Assembly: GCA_017590115.1 (NCBI GenBank) | Contig: JAGGNK010006892.1 | Location: 18,396,228-18,460,227, forward strand | Length of the DNA: 64,000 nucleotides | From: Montifringilla adamsi | Taxonomy: Eukaryota > Chordata > Aves > Passeriformes > Passeridae | Reading direction: 5' to 3' | Shown: positions 23,270 through 39,052 of the stretch, in pieces | Layout: each line of letters starts with the position of its first letter | How positions within the stretch are numbered: position 1 is the first letter of the stretch | Position numbers and translations under genes: made by a program | Notes under the pieces: generated by a model | What the model saw: the letters and a program-made list of their open reading frames with translations, nothing else | Databases searched by the model: none | Told to the model about the DNA's origin: nothing

Positions 23270-26200
23270 AGCTGCTCATCTTCATCACGCAGTACAGAAA
23301 CAGAAAAAACGCTCTGGAACAGGTGGGAAAGTGAGAGAGCAGGACTAAAACTGTACATGGTGCAGCAGACATGAGCACGACTCCAGAATCTCTCCTGGCA
23401 AACAAACGAAGGCTCTTGACAAGCCAAAGACTGCAAGGAATCCAGCGAGGCAGCTTTTACACCTGTAGATGTGGAATACACCAGCACATGCACTTTCCGG
23501 CTTGCTGTTGTTACTATGGTCTATTAAAAGCAAATGCAGCTGTACCACCCTCTGCACCTTCACACGATTCTTTCAAACACATCAGCGGCCAGAGCAGTAA
23601 TTTCTGACGTATTTTCACTTTGCTACCTCCTTCTTCTTGCCTGCACATCAACAGCACTTTAACATTAAACAGTAGACTTGTTATAACTTTATATGTCTTA
23701 ATACCATTTTAGTGAGACATCCTTAAGTGACCTGAGACGACTTGGTCTGGGGGCGCTAGAACTGCAAACTGGATTGAAACAGTTGCCTTTATCGCCTTCC
23801 AGTGTTTCCTGTGCAATTGTGATCAATGTTGTTAACAGTTGCACATAGTTTTCATTAACATGCCTAGTCTTGCTGCCAAAACTGACAGGGGATGGGACAC
23901 ACAAGCTTCCCATCAGTGAAAGCAGAGTTAGATGGGCAGTGACAATCTCCTCGTGAAAACAAGCAGGGACACAGAAAAAGTTGCACCCAATGTACAGCCA
24001 TAAGTAATGTTGAGTGAAAAATTTAAATTGAAGAGTGGTCTTCCCATAGATGTATCTGTTCGCTTTGGCATAAACTCCTCCATTACATACTATGCACGAC
24101 AGAACAAGACCATTATTTAAAAGCCAAAATACCTGACTTGTGATATGTTTTATCTATCCTGTCACAGCAATCTGTCTTACTCCTATCAAAATGACAAAAC
24201 AAAACCACAGAACAAAAATTCTGGAGACATACACATACTTTCACTACATGAATCAATGAAGGCTTAGAGTTACCACCACTATATGGCACAGAAAAAAAGC
24301 CCAAACATCCTAAAGAATCAAAAAGTATCAGAAAAGTTTTACTTCATATACTTTTCAAAGCCTTTCCTCTCATTGCTGTGAGCGCACACCTCTCTCCCTA
24401 CAGATACCAAAGAGCCTGCTCCTAGCAACATTCTGATGTGAAGCTTCTGTAATGTGATAATTTTTGTGACTTCATCAATAGGTAAATCCGTTTCATCTTT
24501 CATGTTCTTATTAAACAACAAAAAATCCAATGGGTAAGAAAGCCAAATTCAAGGACAGCTAAGGTAATCAGGTCCAACTAGTTCAATCTAACACTAGTGT
24601 TTTCACAACGTGGAGAGCATTAGATCTGTGCTATCAACTTCCAAAATAAAACAATTTCTGAATCTGTCAAAATACTTTAAAAAATACACAGGTGGCAGTG
24701 CAAATCAGATACTTCTGTAGCCTCTCATCAAATAGTCCAGAAATGAATACAATGAAACTGTTCCACCTTGTTAAAAGAAACAAAAAAAACCAACTAAAAA
24801 TTACTATTTCTCAGTTCCAACTTGGGCTTACAAGACAGATGCAGCTTACAAACTCAGCAAATTAACAGTGTGAAAAAGAGCAATCAGACATGGTAAACCA
24901 CAGCTTTTTGAAAGAACACACGTTGAGTAATTGCTAGCACACGCGTCTGAAGTGCACAAAACTTCCCAAGGATTCAAACGGATATGAGCATCTTCCACAT
25001 TTTTATGTGCAATGGCATCAAGTTTCACTGTGGGCTGCAATATCGAGGGCATGCCTAGGGGCTGGCATGTTCATTTAACATATGAGTCATTCAGTGTGGA
25101 AACAACATAACAGAAATATCCACAAACCAATGAATTGTGAAAGAACTATAACATTTTCCCCCTCAGGCCTGCACCTACTAAAGTGTCACAAATTAACTTA
25201 ATATCACAGAAATTGTTCAGCAAAAGAGGAATTAAGCAGAAAATGACAGTCAACTCTTTTACAAGTCAATAACTTTACTGTTTTTATTTGAAACCATACC
25301 AGTCAGTACAGTCATCTTAGAAAAGATCAACAGAAAAAGACACTCCAGACTTGACTTTTATAACTACCGCAGCCACAGATAAGATACCTCTACAATATGG
25401 AAATTGCAAAGTAGGTTTTTCTTCATTGGTATCCTCCTTCAGAATCTGAGGGAATTTAAAACTAAGAACTTAACACCACTCCCTTAGCCCCCTCTCCCTC
25501 CACCCCTCCCCCCCCAAAAAAGTTGGTTTAAAATAGAAATAAGATAAAATAATTAACCAAACACTTGATGTGCAATGAACCTCAGTGAAAGATTAGCCTG
25601 GCAATGAAAAAAAAAAAAAAAAAAGTTGTAGAGCAGCCTAGCTTCCTCTCCATTAGCTTCTTACTACACTAGCCCACAAAATCACAGCAGTCAAAAAACC
25701 AAAACATTTATAAGTACATCAAAGCAGCTACCTAAGTTTACATTCCTATATCTAACATGCATATTTGTCCAAGTGCAGTTAAGGGAATCTAGTATGCCCC
25801 TAAATTTAAGTTGCTGATTTGTGTTTTGTATTTTGGCACTGGAATGAGTACATAGCACTTTGAAGGCCAGATTTTATCTCACTCCCACTTGAAAGTAAGA
25901 ATGAAAAACTGAATGTTAGAGAAAGGGGTATTAAATAGTCACTCTTAGTCACCTTGCTTGCCAATCTAATTTCAAATAAGGAGACTGCTTACATTAATCT
26001 TTTTAGGTCTAACTTATGCACTTATATCAGACCTTTGGAGCGTGGCCACAGACCTCTCAGGAGCTCACCCTTCCAGACACTCTCTGTCCTTCCTCCCCCA
26101 GTATCTTAGTGAGGATGCTCTGTTTCAATTAATGCTGCCCTAGGTACCTCCTGTGATGTACATCTCTACCGTGCAATGGAGTCCAGAGCAGCTGGGTTCT

Positions 26201-29200
26201 GCCAGCCTGGCTGATGCTCACCCCCACGAGAATACACCCCTGTTTTCCTGCTCTCCCTGCGTGCCCATGGGAAGTATCTGTGTTGGCACAAGGATGTGTC
26301 TGAGCTCCTTATCCTTGCCTCTGAGCAGGGCTAAGGCCTCTGACAGGCCCGCTGTAACCACTGAGACATGAACCACCACCCCTCTGACCAGCACAGACTA
26401 TCCGATTAATGCCTAATCCGCTTGTGAATCGGCTCCCGAGCCACCGCTGCTTTCTGCAGGGCACGACAAAATTCAGAGCTCCTGAGGTGTGTCTAAACCC
26501 TGATTCCACTGGAAGTAGCACACTCTGGAACAGCTATCTCAGCTATGAAACTGGCTCAGCAGAAGAATGTGCAGTGTCTGTGCTGCTCTTTACTACAAAG
26601 CACATGCACATCCAGCACCTCAAAATACCCTTACCAAGGAGCTTTGAGAACTGCCAGCTGCTACCAGATCAGTTCCACTTCAATATAAACCAGCAGTGGG
26701 ATTCAAAGAGTAGGACAAAAAAGAGGCATAAATTCTTTGTTAATTTCAAGAAGTCATTATCTACACAGATAAGAATATACTTGGCTTTGGTGAAAACAAA
26801 AAATTTTGCTTAGGGAATTGTTGGCCTAAGTTATTTCAAATACTGAATTTAAAGGAATCACTTGTACTATATTGCAGTTACAGTAAAACTTTCATTGGTG
26901 TTTTTGCTTGCACTTTCTAATTGTGTAAATTATTTAAATGGTGTGAAACTTCCAACAAAGTAGTACCAATCAGTAACTCAGCATGCTGCCATATTTTTTT
27001 AACCAATATGAGGATTAAAAGTTTCCAGCTATGATTAGTTTGTCAGTAATTACATGTTTTGTATCTCCTGCAAAGGTGGATGCAATGCCTGTTAGAACAT
27101 TCTCATGTGTAGTGGTGAAATATGCCACGAGAGATTATACTCTGAGTGAAAAAAAGCAGGTTTTTTTTTAAATGACAGTTCAAAAATATTCAGTTCCAAA
27201 TATTCAGAGAAACAGGCTCACAGTGAGCCATAAATGGCCACTAACTCCCTCTCTAAAATAACTCACTTTTCTAAAAAGATGTTTTCATTATTTTTATATG
27301 CAAGAACTCAATGCTTCATGATATAGAGCAATCCTCCTACTTTTCACATTTTAGAAGAAAATTTCATCAGATAAATCCTCAGAGAGAGACACAAACACAT
27401 TTTACTGAGAACTATCACATAGTGTTTAATAAATTACATGCAAATTCTTACCAGAATGCCACTGCTTTTGAAGATGCTGTATCCATTGTTATCCTCAAGA
27501 TATCCATTCTTATTCATCGTTAGTACCCTGCTTCCTTTGCACTCAAGCTTCAGAACGGATTTCTGACAAGCAATCCACACCTACCAAGATGGTTTCTAGA
27601 AAGCAAATTATATAGCTGTAAGACATGGAAAACAAACCAGCAATTTGCAAACCACTGCAAGTAAAATGCAAACACAGCAAATAGAAAATTCATTCTGAAA
27701 CGTTCATCCTATTATGCTGGACACTAATATAACAACAGCTGTAACATTATACTTTTAAATCATTGGTTCACCTATAGAAAAACTGCAAGAGCAAAATTCC
27801 TTTTTATCCCATGGAATCTCTTATATTTCATCTCATTAAGGGTGGTCATTTGCTTATGAATGATTTTTATAAAAGAACAGGATAAAGGAACATTATTCTA
27901 AACTATACCTAAGGTCTTCTAAGGACTTATGACAACTGAAGTTCCATTTATGCTGGATAGAGCAAATACACAGAACAGTAAAAGGTCCCTGACCACATTA
28001 AAAAAAAACAAGTCTAAACAGGTAAGACAGCACAGGGGAAAAGTCCACACACAGCACAAACAGCAGGACTGCAGTAAATGTAACAGTAGTTCTACTCTGC
28101 AGGTGGCTTTTGCTTGCAAACAACATAGAAGGAGGTACAGGGTAAGGAGGGCACATTGGGTGGGAGGAAGCTCATGTAGTATGCAGGAACGAAGCAGAAG
28201 TGAAGAGGTAGAATGGACAGCAAGAGGTGGAAGAAACAATCAGTAAGCACAGGACAGAGAACAGCTAATTAAAGTTAGAGAATGTTCTCTGAATGGTCAA
28301 AGGTCCCTGGGCTTTTGACTCTTTCTGTTCCTGTGAGTTAGTCTCCAGCAGGGTCCTTTCATTACTGCTCCCAGGCTCAGAGCAGTATACTTAGACTTAT
28401 TTTATACTTATTTTCAGTTCTTTTCCCCATCACAATCCCCTCCCCCATCTTAAGATGGGATCAAAGATCTCTCCCTCACTTGCAGCTCTAAAACAGAGAT
28501 TATCTGAATCTACTCAACAATATCTGTATAGAACAAGCACATGCAAGTGATCCAATATCTTATATTCTGACTTCAACCTTCCTAACTCTCTTAGGCAACA
28601 CATACTGGATAGTAGAAAAGTGAGGCAAGACACTGTTCTATAAAACAGCAGTTGAAAATTGATAAGAGTACATAAAACATTGTACTTCATGCTGAATAAC
28701 AGAGTTGTTAGGATTCAGGATGGGTACAGCTGCTCTATAGGCTCTGGTGCACACAGCCAGATGGAACTATTCTAACCTTCACAGTAAACTGTACTTGTTC
28801 TAGCATTAACTGAATAGATTAGGCTTATATCAGAACAGAAGATGCATTTTCATTGTCAAAACACTCATTGTTTATATCCTTTAGCACAAATAGAGATAAG
28901 TCAGTGTAAAGAGCAAGTCTGCCTACAAAGGCAAATCAAACCCGTGAAACTGAAGTGGTGTAATTTTTTATGGGGCTGTATGGATAAGGGCAAATAAACT
29001 AGATTGAAGTCACTTTCATCTGGTGCAAGATCTCCAACAGGAATAATTTATACTGGCATAGCAACTGCAATATAATTAAAAACAATTCCTGGAATTGGGC
29101 CAGTGCTCCTGGGTTGTTTCCTTCTATGAGGAAATAAGGTACCAATAGATACAGTTTTACACTGATACAGCTCTATTCACACCGGGGAAAGGTGGCTGAT

Positions 29201-32200
29201 ACTTTAATTATGCCAGTACAGATAAAGTAGAGAAACGTCTGATAGAAACCCGAGTGTCTCAGATATAGTCCATTTACCTATTGCAAGACAGCAACAACAT
29301 TCCTAGCACAGGCAACACTTTAGAGTACTAATTCCTAACTTAAAAAATAATCCCTCCTGTGTCATTCCCAGAACATCACCAACCTTTGAAATGCTAATGG
29401 AATTACTAGAGACAAACCAGACTTTGAATTTCTGCCAGATTCTGTCAGGAGTTCATCTGACAAAAGTTTTCTCTGTGCTGCTCAGGTGTCACTATTCTCT
29501 TCATACCTCCTTTTCTTTTAAAACAAACTATATATATTTATTTTTTTTTTTAGCAACAAGGTTGTGGTAGTTTTGAATCTTTGTAAAAAAACTGGTAAAA
29601 GTAAAGTGTGTACCTTGGCTTGAAAAATACACATAAAAGCAATTATTACTTCTCTGCCAGACTACAGCTTTGGAAATTACCTGCAACTTGCCAATGACAA
29701 TAACAGGCAAGTAGTTATCCAGCAAAATTCCTTTAGTTCAGCTGCACAACAGTACTTCCACACTAACTGCACTTTACTTGGTTGTTTGAAACAGCATCTG
29801 CCAATTCCAGCTGTGCTGTTAAAAAAAAACCAAAAAAACAAAAAACCCAACTGTTTTGCTTCTAAAGGAATAAAGTTTAGTTATTTATCCAAGGGTTCTT
29901 TAAAGGACAAAAGAAATTTAAAAAAAAAAAAGTTTTAACTACTGTGTTGCCCCTGGGACACTATGAATGGTAACTCCCAGACAACTGAGTTGGGACACCA
30001 GCATCACCTGATAAAACAAGAATGCATTTTCTTCTTTACAACAGCTTCCAAAACAGACTCAAGAGAAATGCATTGTTTTTGTCTCCCTACCTCTGCCTCC
30101 CCCTAAAATAAGACCTCTGCTCCCAGGATTCTTTGGATAAAATGAAATATCTACAATTGTAACTTACCTGTCAAAGGTGAACTGTATGTGCCTCACTAAG
30201 AATATGAACTGCAGGGACCATAACCTAGCACATGTACTGATAGGTTTATTAGTTATTAAAAAAATAGCAAAATATTGACTTTTAACAGCATGAACATTCT
30301 CATCTCAGGGATCAATCTGTATTAAAAAGTGAGGTGCTGAAAAGTAGGGGGTCTTTGTTTGCTAGTTGATGAACCTTAGTAAAAAGAAAAAAGTTGAAAA
30401 TAAAACTTAAGATTACAACTCTTGTATAGCATGCTATCATAAATTAATGGGAAGGGCATACAAGAAAATCTTGTTAAACAAACATGATGTCTCTATTTAG
30501 AAAAGTTCTCATTGCAAATAGTTAACAGAACACTTTAAAGACCTGCCAGTAAATGCAGTCTATTATATACAGAGACTATAATTTCTCAATGCTCTGAAAT
30601 TCTGTAAAAATCAATCTAAAATACTTTTAACTTACAGAAAGCATCTTGAAGGATGCAATACTTAAATCTACTCCTTAAAAATCAGCTTCACTGCTCTTTT
30701 TGATGGTATTCCATAACCTACACAATTACCATTCCACAGCATGATAATGAAGTTAATCTTCAAAGCACTACATAGGCTTCATCACCTCTTCCTGGTGAGC
30801 ATGTCAGGAATGAGATATCCTCTCCTGGAAGACCCTGAAACTCCCATAGCTGTATTGCTATAGATAAGGAATCAGACTCTCCTCCTTCAAAAATATAACC
30901 AACCAGTTCAATGTGACAACAATAAAAGAGTGGGATCCAAGAGGAGACCATTTAAGCTGGATGTTCATGAGCAGGATAACAAATTTCTGGGTCTGCACTC
31001 AAAAAAATGTCAAGATGTTGGGACCCAAAATCAGTGTAGCACATTGGGTGGTATCCAGTCCTGCCATTCTTGCTAAGCCCTAAGGTAAGCTACACATCAG
31101 CTCCCACATGAGCCCTCTCAGACATTCTTGGAACACAAATCCCAAGAACAAGTTAAGATACGTCCTCCTGAGCAGGCAGGAAGCTAACAGTGTTCCAAAG
31201 AACAGTGGAACAAAGATATTCCTTAAAACTAATATATCAATGGGTTACCTACAGAGAGAGGTACATGCACAGCTAATGTATTGCTCAGATACTTGTATTT
31301 CAAAGTGCTAATGGCACAAACTTACCAACAGTGGAATGAACTGTCTCTTAAAATACGTCACTTCTCTAAGACTGAATGTGCTGTGTGCTACACCATTTTT
31401 TTAAATCATAAAGAACCTTAAATAACTGTTGCTCAGATTTTCTATAACTTTACGAATTCAAGAGGTACAGGAATTTGCCCCCAATCGTTTAGCATATCCT
31501 GTGGCAAGAATTACAGGGATTACTCATTTCTGTAGGGAAAAAAGCCCCAAACCTTTTATTCTTCACCACTTAGGAACACACAACTTATAATAAGCATGTG
31601 ATTCTCCTTCTACTTACGTAAATGAATTAGGAAGCTACTATAAAGCCACTTGTATTTTAACAGGTTTTTTAACCAATATCTTGGAAGGAGTAGTTGCTTA
31701 CTTTTTAAAGCAGATGATCTATTTCAGATGCAGCTGTTTCTCTCACATTCTATATTGCCTATAAACTGAACACAGAAAACCCTAAATATATCTCATTGAT
31801 GTTAACAGTCCATTGAAGTTAAATATCTTAAAAGGTAATATATGTATTTCTTTGATTTGTTGTAATCTTTTATCTTAAAATACTCTCAATTTTTATTCTT
31901 GATCTCAAAATACTGATCCTTTTATATTATCTTTCTGGTTTTGAACATGGCAAGGAAGTAAGTCTATAGTTGAAGTTGGGTAAGTCTTAAAAACAAATAC
32001 CCAAATCTGTCATGTTTTCTCTTTGAAACACTACAACAGAAGAAAAACTTTTTGGTTTTTAACAAGGAAAACTTACTGCTTTTTTTAACAATTACAGAAC
32101 TATTTTTCACTTTTTCCTCCCCATCCCCCCCAAAAAGCAGATTAAAAGAGGACTTTGGATCATGAAGTAGGACAAGCTACTGGAGATGGCCATAACAGCT

Positions 32201-35200
32201 CCTGTTGCCATTGCACACCGCCCCTCTCTAAGTTTCCTGCCCCCAGTACTGAGGCAGCAGAACCGCTGTACTTTCCAAGAGCAGAAATAAAGTACAGCAG
32301 CACCAGTTCTGGGGCACTTTAAGGCTCTCTGTTACCAACCATACTGAGCTGTCACAACACTAACTGAGTTACCCTGTCCTTGGAGAAAGTGGGGACAAGC
32401 CAAAGCAGGAAACAAACCAAGTTAATCCCATGATCTGAACAGAGCTCCTGTAACTTACTTTAATATGAAAGCTCTTAGTTCTAAATTATACATTCAATAT
32501 CAAAAGCTCTGTCTTTGAAAAATGGAAACCACAGTAGTTGGACCAACTACACAAAGGTTCATGTAGGAAAATGGGATTAGAACTAGACATTCATGTTCTC
32601 TGCCAGTACAGAAGTCCTCTTCAGAAACAGTACTGTTGGAATATTAGATAATTACATAAGGCTCAAACTGCAACTAACAAATCCTCTCACAAATATAGAC
32701 ATGTCTATTTTAAATTAAATGTTAAGTGAGAAATATTTATAGTTTAAGTTGCACACTTTGCTACTTAATTATCATAATTTTAAAAAGAAGCCCCCTGCAA
32801 TTTCCTCCTCCAAAGAAGTTATTTACCTGATCTGTAGCTTGGGAGTCCCCAGTAGTCAGTTCTGAGATTCTCATCCCACTGAATGTCAAGGACCTAGCAT
32901 TTGAAGGACGGTATTTCAACATCAGTTATTGACAACTTAACTTTGACTCACCAAAGATAAACCAACCTTCATTCCCACTCAGGTCAAGTCATTGATTTCA
33001 CAGAAAACACATTTAGAAAGCAGAGCTGAATGCTTTCAGAAATTCCACCCATGAGATAAAAAGAGGGAAAAAAACCCCAGCCAGCAAAAAGGAACTGATA
33101 TAAAATGTTTGAGACTTCTTGATGCATTATGAATCAAGTATTTTTGTATGCTTCTCTGCAAAGTAACATATAACCAAAATTACTCTTAACTGCTTGCTGA
33201 AATTATATAATCTCAAATACCTTACCTTCTCACTGTTTAGATACAGGACTCTGTTCTTTGACAAAAACCCAATTTTATCCTTGTACCAGAGGTTGTGTGA
33301 GGAAATTAACAGTTCTGCTGAAAGAGTCTGAAAAAAAAAATACACTTTCTGCTCTCAATATCCATATTATAGACACCATAAGCATTTTTATGAATAATGC
33401 TGAACTTCGTTTCTGTTTTAGTCTTGTCCTGCTTTGGGTTCAATGGAACTGTGTTCCATTAAAGTTTGACTTCATGTACAGCCAGAATAGATTCTCACCA
33501 GCAGGACCTAATAAGCTTAATAAATATTGTCCTTCAATTACATTAAAAATAAATTTGGATACACCAAAGCCCTCAGTTTTTATAATTCTGCATCATTAAA
33601 AAAAAAACCCCAACAATTTAAAATTGTATCTAGTGAACACTATTCATAGCATTCACACTGCAAAATAGGACCAGATAATTCTGGTTTGTGATGATTTTAT
33701 TGACAGGCATTTCAATTTTTAGAAGTACACTGAAGCAACAGCCTTCTTTTCACTACTGTTGTTCCTGTTTGGAGTACACTAACAGTTATTTTAAAAAGCT
33801 ATTTTAAACTCGTTTCTGACCTCTAATTATCCATTACATTATAAAGCATTTATTTAAAACAACATCTTCATGATTCCTACAAGAATGAGGGGACTAAACT
33901 AAAGGCTTACACTTAAAAAAAAGCAATGCTCTTTCTACGTCACCGAAGTTCTCAGCATCAGTTCTCTACCAGGAAGGCACTGACAGGAAGTCAAACGTGC
34001 ATGAAAACACACAGAACAGGAGCCTCTGTTTCCAGATCCAAAAGATACCACAGTAATATACCTAAGAAATTTGAAATTCATTTAATTCTGCAGGATTTTT
34101 AGCATAACAAATGATACTGTTAAGGCTTCCCAGATTACAGATGCATCTAGAAAGATGCAAACAATCCAGAAATTTTACTAATAAATCTAATTTAACTAAC
34201 CAAACTAGTAATTTAACTAACAGAGTAGACAGATACAGATATCATTAAAGGATTTTTGATTTGTGCACTACTGAAAAGGCTGACAAACTGTACTCTACCT
34301 GATAAGAAGCATTTGGCTGTTGGTTTTTTTTCCCAAACTATCATTTATTTGTCTGCTGGTTGGAACACTAAACCCATTGCCAGTTAAAGAATCCACGCAG
34401 TCTGCAATGAGAACACAAGAAATTCAAGTGCCTGTTTAAATATTCACAATTATTTTATTAATTTACTGCTAATAGCTCTTATTGACTGTACATTGCATAT
34501 AGCTCCCATACAGAATATTACTAGAAAACAACTTGTGCTGTGAAGTCATGATTAAGTTATAAAAATAATTGGATGTCTTGAAAAAAAAATAAACACAACA
34601 TACAGAAACCATTAGTCTAAAATTAAATCCTGGCCAGGTGTTACAATGCCAAGATTTGATAACATACTTTAAAAAAAAATAAAATTAAAATAAATTTTAA
34701 AAATTCCAAAGCTGACTTTTTTAAAGTAGAAATTTTCCAAGTTGTGGAAACCTAACTGTGCCTTCCTTTTTACTGCCTCTGAATGACTTGAGACTTAATA
34801 ACATTTTGATCAAAAGCAACAACTCAGGCTTAGCAAAATACTGAATTTATATAATAAATACATACAAAAAGTCTGAAAAAAGCATGCAGCAAAAGGGAAT
34901 TGTGTCATTAAGACCATAACCTCCATTTACAGCTACTCTCAAGATAATAAATGGTGCCAGAATTATTTTCCAGACTATTTCCCTCCACACATCTCATAAG
35001 TATCTGTGCTCCTACATGTGCCTTTTAATTTCAACATACTTCATGCGTCAAATGACCAACACAAAGGCTCTGACAGGACACAGCATATATGCTAATGTAA
35101 ATGAAATGCCAGCAAACCAAACCCAAGTAAGTATAATTAAAGAAAATGTACCTGGACTTGAAGAAGCACCCTTGAGCTGCATCAGTGCTAATTCCCAAAT

Positions 35201-38200
35201 GAAGACTCTTCCTTGCAAATGAGTGAGCTTTCTTCAGATCATTATTCTGTGGCACAGGCTCCTCCAAATGGCAGAATGAATGTATTGCCATTATTGAAAA
35301 TTTACAGATCATCTGAAGAAATTGAACTGAAAGCAAGAAATACAGCAATTTTATTTGGTCTAAAGTTACTAAAAATACTTTACTTAGTTTTCAAGAACTT
35401 GTTACTTAACAATATCATTTAAAATACATAAAGGATATGTATATGCAGTGATTGATAAAGTATAAATTAATTCATTAAACCAGACAGTTCATCTAAGCAG
35501 GGATGCCCAAATAAGGAACTTCCATTTAATGCTACGGCAGAGCACCATTGCCATACATTTTAGGGATGTTTGTTATACATTATATATTTCTTCTCTTCAA
35601 AGAGGCTTTCACCTGGCTATCTATAATGATACATATATTTTGCAGAACATTTGCTTGTATTACAGAATCTTCAAGTAGCTCAAGTTACTCCTTCCAGCAT
35701 AAATTATTTTGTAACTAAAACCACCAAATGTCATCTACTACCATCGTACTAATACAGACAGCTTTAGAAGGCTGCCTTCAAGTTTCTCACAACTTTCTCT
35801 GATTTTACAGAATGTATTCAGTATTTTACTTGAGATGCTTACTTGAGGGCAAGATGAGTCACAGATTCTAGAGGCATAATCTGATGAGCATATGTTCGGT
35901 AAAATGCCAGTCCAAAGAGAGAGGACCCTCCTGCTGCTTGTTCTCATCCTTAGGCCATGGTCCCATCTCCTGGTGGAGCCACCCACTAGACCAGAGTGAG
36001 GAACTAGCTTGGGTTAGAAATTGCTGCTTGCCACAGACCCCTCTCGAAGTCAGGATCAATTTTCTGATTCAAGTCACTGCATGATGGCACAAATCACTGT
36101 GCTAATTCAACAGGAGGGAAAGTGAAGGAACAAGACCACACAGCCAATTGCAGCTACAGTTGTCAGCACTTAAGAAACTGCTGTTGTCACCTGAGTGTAA
36201 ACTACAAGGTACATCACAGCTTTGCCACTGAAAGCAGCATAGCATACTACTGAACTGCTTTAACTTTCAGCTCCACCTCTGCATCACTGGTCATCATCCC
36301 CACAATGACATCAAAAATGAAGACCTGTAGAGCCTCACAAAAATTGCATGGTATATAATTTCCTGCCAAAGGCCATACACTGCAAGTTTAAGGTGGGATG
36401 AACTAAACAGGGTGCCTGAGTGTATCAGTGTATAGGTTCATCCCTCTCTTGTCTGCTAATAACAGGAGCAACTTAGTCATTGTTTAGACTGCTAAACACA
36501 GAAGAGATTAATGCAGTTAAATATGTCTGCTTAGGTTAGGCCTGGGCTTTTATAACTTTCAAATCCACTACCTGATTTCAAACTTTATCAAAAAGAAAAA
36601 TTGAAAAGACATTTATAGTTCAATAAGAATTCAAAGACTTCAAAAATCCAAGTACTGGGCAGATAGATATCGAAGACCAACCCACAAAGAGACGAAAGTG
36701 AAGTACAGACTGCAGCCTATGCCCTTGTTATTAGGGAACAAACACAGAAGCAAGAGACACATGACAAGTACCCCAGCTGCAGCTGGTATTTTTCATTACC
36801 TCTAAGATACAACTGCATAGAAAGCTGTTGTATCTTGTGCTCACTGAACTACTAGACTATCCATGCAGAATTCAAAGCTACTTAAGTGGCATTAAAATAA
36901 GAGTCCTTGGTCTGCAAATTCCAGCTCTGCTCTTTGTGTTCAGTTTAGAAGTACAGTATGTACAGCACTTGACAGCTTCCGGTCTCCTGGCACAGCATCT
37001 CATCCTAACGAGATGCATTCTTCTTAGCAGATCAGCCACTTCATCCTTTACAACCACTAAAGGAATGAATAGCACCGAGTCCTGGTGACTTAGGAGTCTT
37101 TAGCACTTCATTCTAGCATTCAGTCTTTTGCCACTCTAATCCCATAATCAGATAACATCCAATCAACATTATTTGAAAAGAATAAAATGCTCACAACATC
37201 CTTGTGGTGAAGAGCAGCATAAAGAAATAACTCCACTCCTTCCTAGCACCTCTTATTCCTTTTAATTGCTTTCTAAACTCCCTAAAAGCCCAAGAGACCT
37301 GCCAGCTCCTTAACACATTACTTGCAGTGTTACCATACTCCTTGTATTTTTAAATAAAAGCATACAACCAAGTGTTTTCCTGAAATACACTGTTACCAAT
37401 AAGACAGGACAACAACTATAGCCTGTTACTGAGATTAATGCAACTATTGGGAGGCTTAAAATGTTACATAAAAACATTTCTAATTGCATGCAAGTGAAAG
37501 TGATTGGCCTTTTACAGATAGTAGTTAAGAGATTTCCTTTCTTACCACCAACTTCTTGCTTAAAAGGAAGCAATTAACAATACTAAATGAGAACAGTTAT
37601 AGAAGCATCAATGGGTACAAAGTTTATACAGGCACAGGAAGAAAATCCATACGATTCCCTGCACATAAGAAGGATTATTGTTTATTAAACTCAACCAGCT
37701 GTGTCTCAACATCTACATATATTCAGATTCTACATAGTATATTCTAACAGTGGGGGGATTTGTTGGGGTGGCAGTGGGTTTGGGATTTTTTTTTAAATAT
37801 AAGAATGCCCTCTCACATTCTGAGCCCTTGCTTTGGAAAGTTTTTAGGGCCTCAAGCCCTTCTTAGGCTGCTAACCTGCACTGATGCCTTTGTTACTGTA
37901 GTCTCAATACTAGTGGTACAAGAATTAGGCAGAGTAAGTTTAAATCCATTCATGCACTTCAATTGCACATAAAACATCAAATTTTCAGGCACTCTACTCT
38001 GGACCAATTCTAGAAAAAGTCAACGGTATGCTAGGAAAGAATTTCTGCACAAGGAATTCAATCTGACATAAAACTGTATACAAAGAATTTGAGGCAATAC
38101 ACAAAAAAGGCAGGGGTGTATTCCTCTTATTGTTTTTTATCTTAAAATTGGGTCAAATTTGCAACTCCATGCTACTACACGAAGCAATTAGGTAAAATAA

Positions 38201-38280
38201 TGACAGTGACTTACTAGAGTTCAGCTTATCCAACTAATGAATTTTTTTATAAAGGAAGTTACCTATTTGCATAATACAAG
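23270..38280. other. Non-coding stretch, mid-window
   Basis: About 15 kb of AT-rich, repeat-poor sequence. I see short homopolymers (for example A near 25606-25624 and C-rich 25490-25515) but no recognised exon, RNA gene or clear transposon. The region 26030-26350 is somewhat more GC-rich but matches nothing I know. Confidence 0.6.
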
Positions 38281-38284
38281 TGTG

Positions 38285-38395
38285 ATAATCAAAAAATCAT
38301 TCTAGTAGGAACAGGCCTCTGAAGTCATCTAGTTCAATCTCTGCTCAAAGCAGCATTAATATGTGAATACTCATTAATGATACGAGTTGTACTCT
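38285..38395 (-). mobile_element. Old CR1 fragment (short)
   Basis: A short stretch reading GGAACAGGCCTCTGAAGTC followed by ATCTAGTTCAATCTCTGCTC resembles the complement of a CR1 3' end. Similarity fades after about 100 bases. It is heavily decayed. Confidence 0.6.
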
Positions 38396-39016
38396 CAACC
38401 TTGCAGCCCACTAATCGCATGTAATCCTTAATCAAATGCACTCAACTGCCTTTGATAGGATTACTTATCTGCAGAAGGGTTTGTGGGACCAGTCACTGGC
38501 CACACATTATTCCTAAGCATGGAACATCACAGCACTTCCAGCTGCACTCAGAACCAGTACCACACTTGCATTTCACTTCAAATGTCTTCTAATCAGGTAC
38601 TGTTATGAGAGCAGCTTTCCGAGGGGGCCTGCTGTACAGGGGTAGATTTTGATGGATCACAAAAGGATGAAGTAGGGGCTGATGAACCCCTAAGCACAGG
38701 GCTGAGTCCTGGTTTCAGGTAGTACACAGGTTGATGAATGTGGGATAGAGGTCCTGCTGAGAGACACCTATAAAAGTAATATAAAAAAAATAAAAATACC
38801 TATAAAGAGAAATTAACACCACTGGCACCAACAGTCCTTTAGATATCAAGGTCAGTGAGCAAACTTCAGCAGAGTAAGTTTGGGAACCTCTGCTATAGTA
38901 CTGACATTTTGTTTTGTTCCTCCAGTTTTGCTCTGATAAGGACCTCCATTTTGGATTTGTGCCTAAGTTTACACCTTTATTTCATGCATGAAATATGGTA
39001 CAGTATTGCTAATTAC

Positions 39017-39052
39017 AAAAAAAAAAAAAAAAAAACCAAAACAAAACAAAAA
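39017..39052 (+). repeat. A-rich simple repeat
   Basis: A run of about 19 A is followed by CCAAAACAAAACAAAAAG. No source element is visible next to it. Confidence 0.7.

Noticed and set aside
22725..23405. 226-residue minus-strand frame across the orphan CpG island
   Set aside because: Part of it is GC-driven, with opposing frames of similar length on the plus strand. No domain or signal peptide is convincing and no splice structure supports it.
26409..26813. 134-residue plus-strand frame
   Set aside because: No recognisable family, ordinary AT-rich composition toward its end, and no promoter or splice context. It is likely a chance frame.
27919..28246. Opposing frames of about 105 residues on both strands
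   Set aside because: Mirror-image frames of equal extent with no homology, a typical shadow effect.
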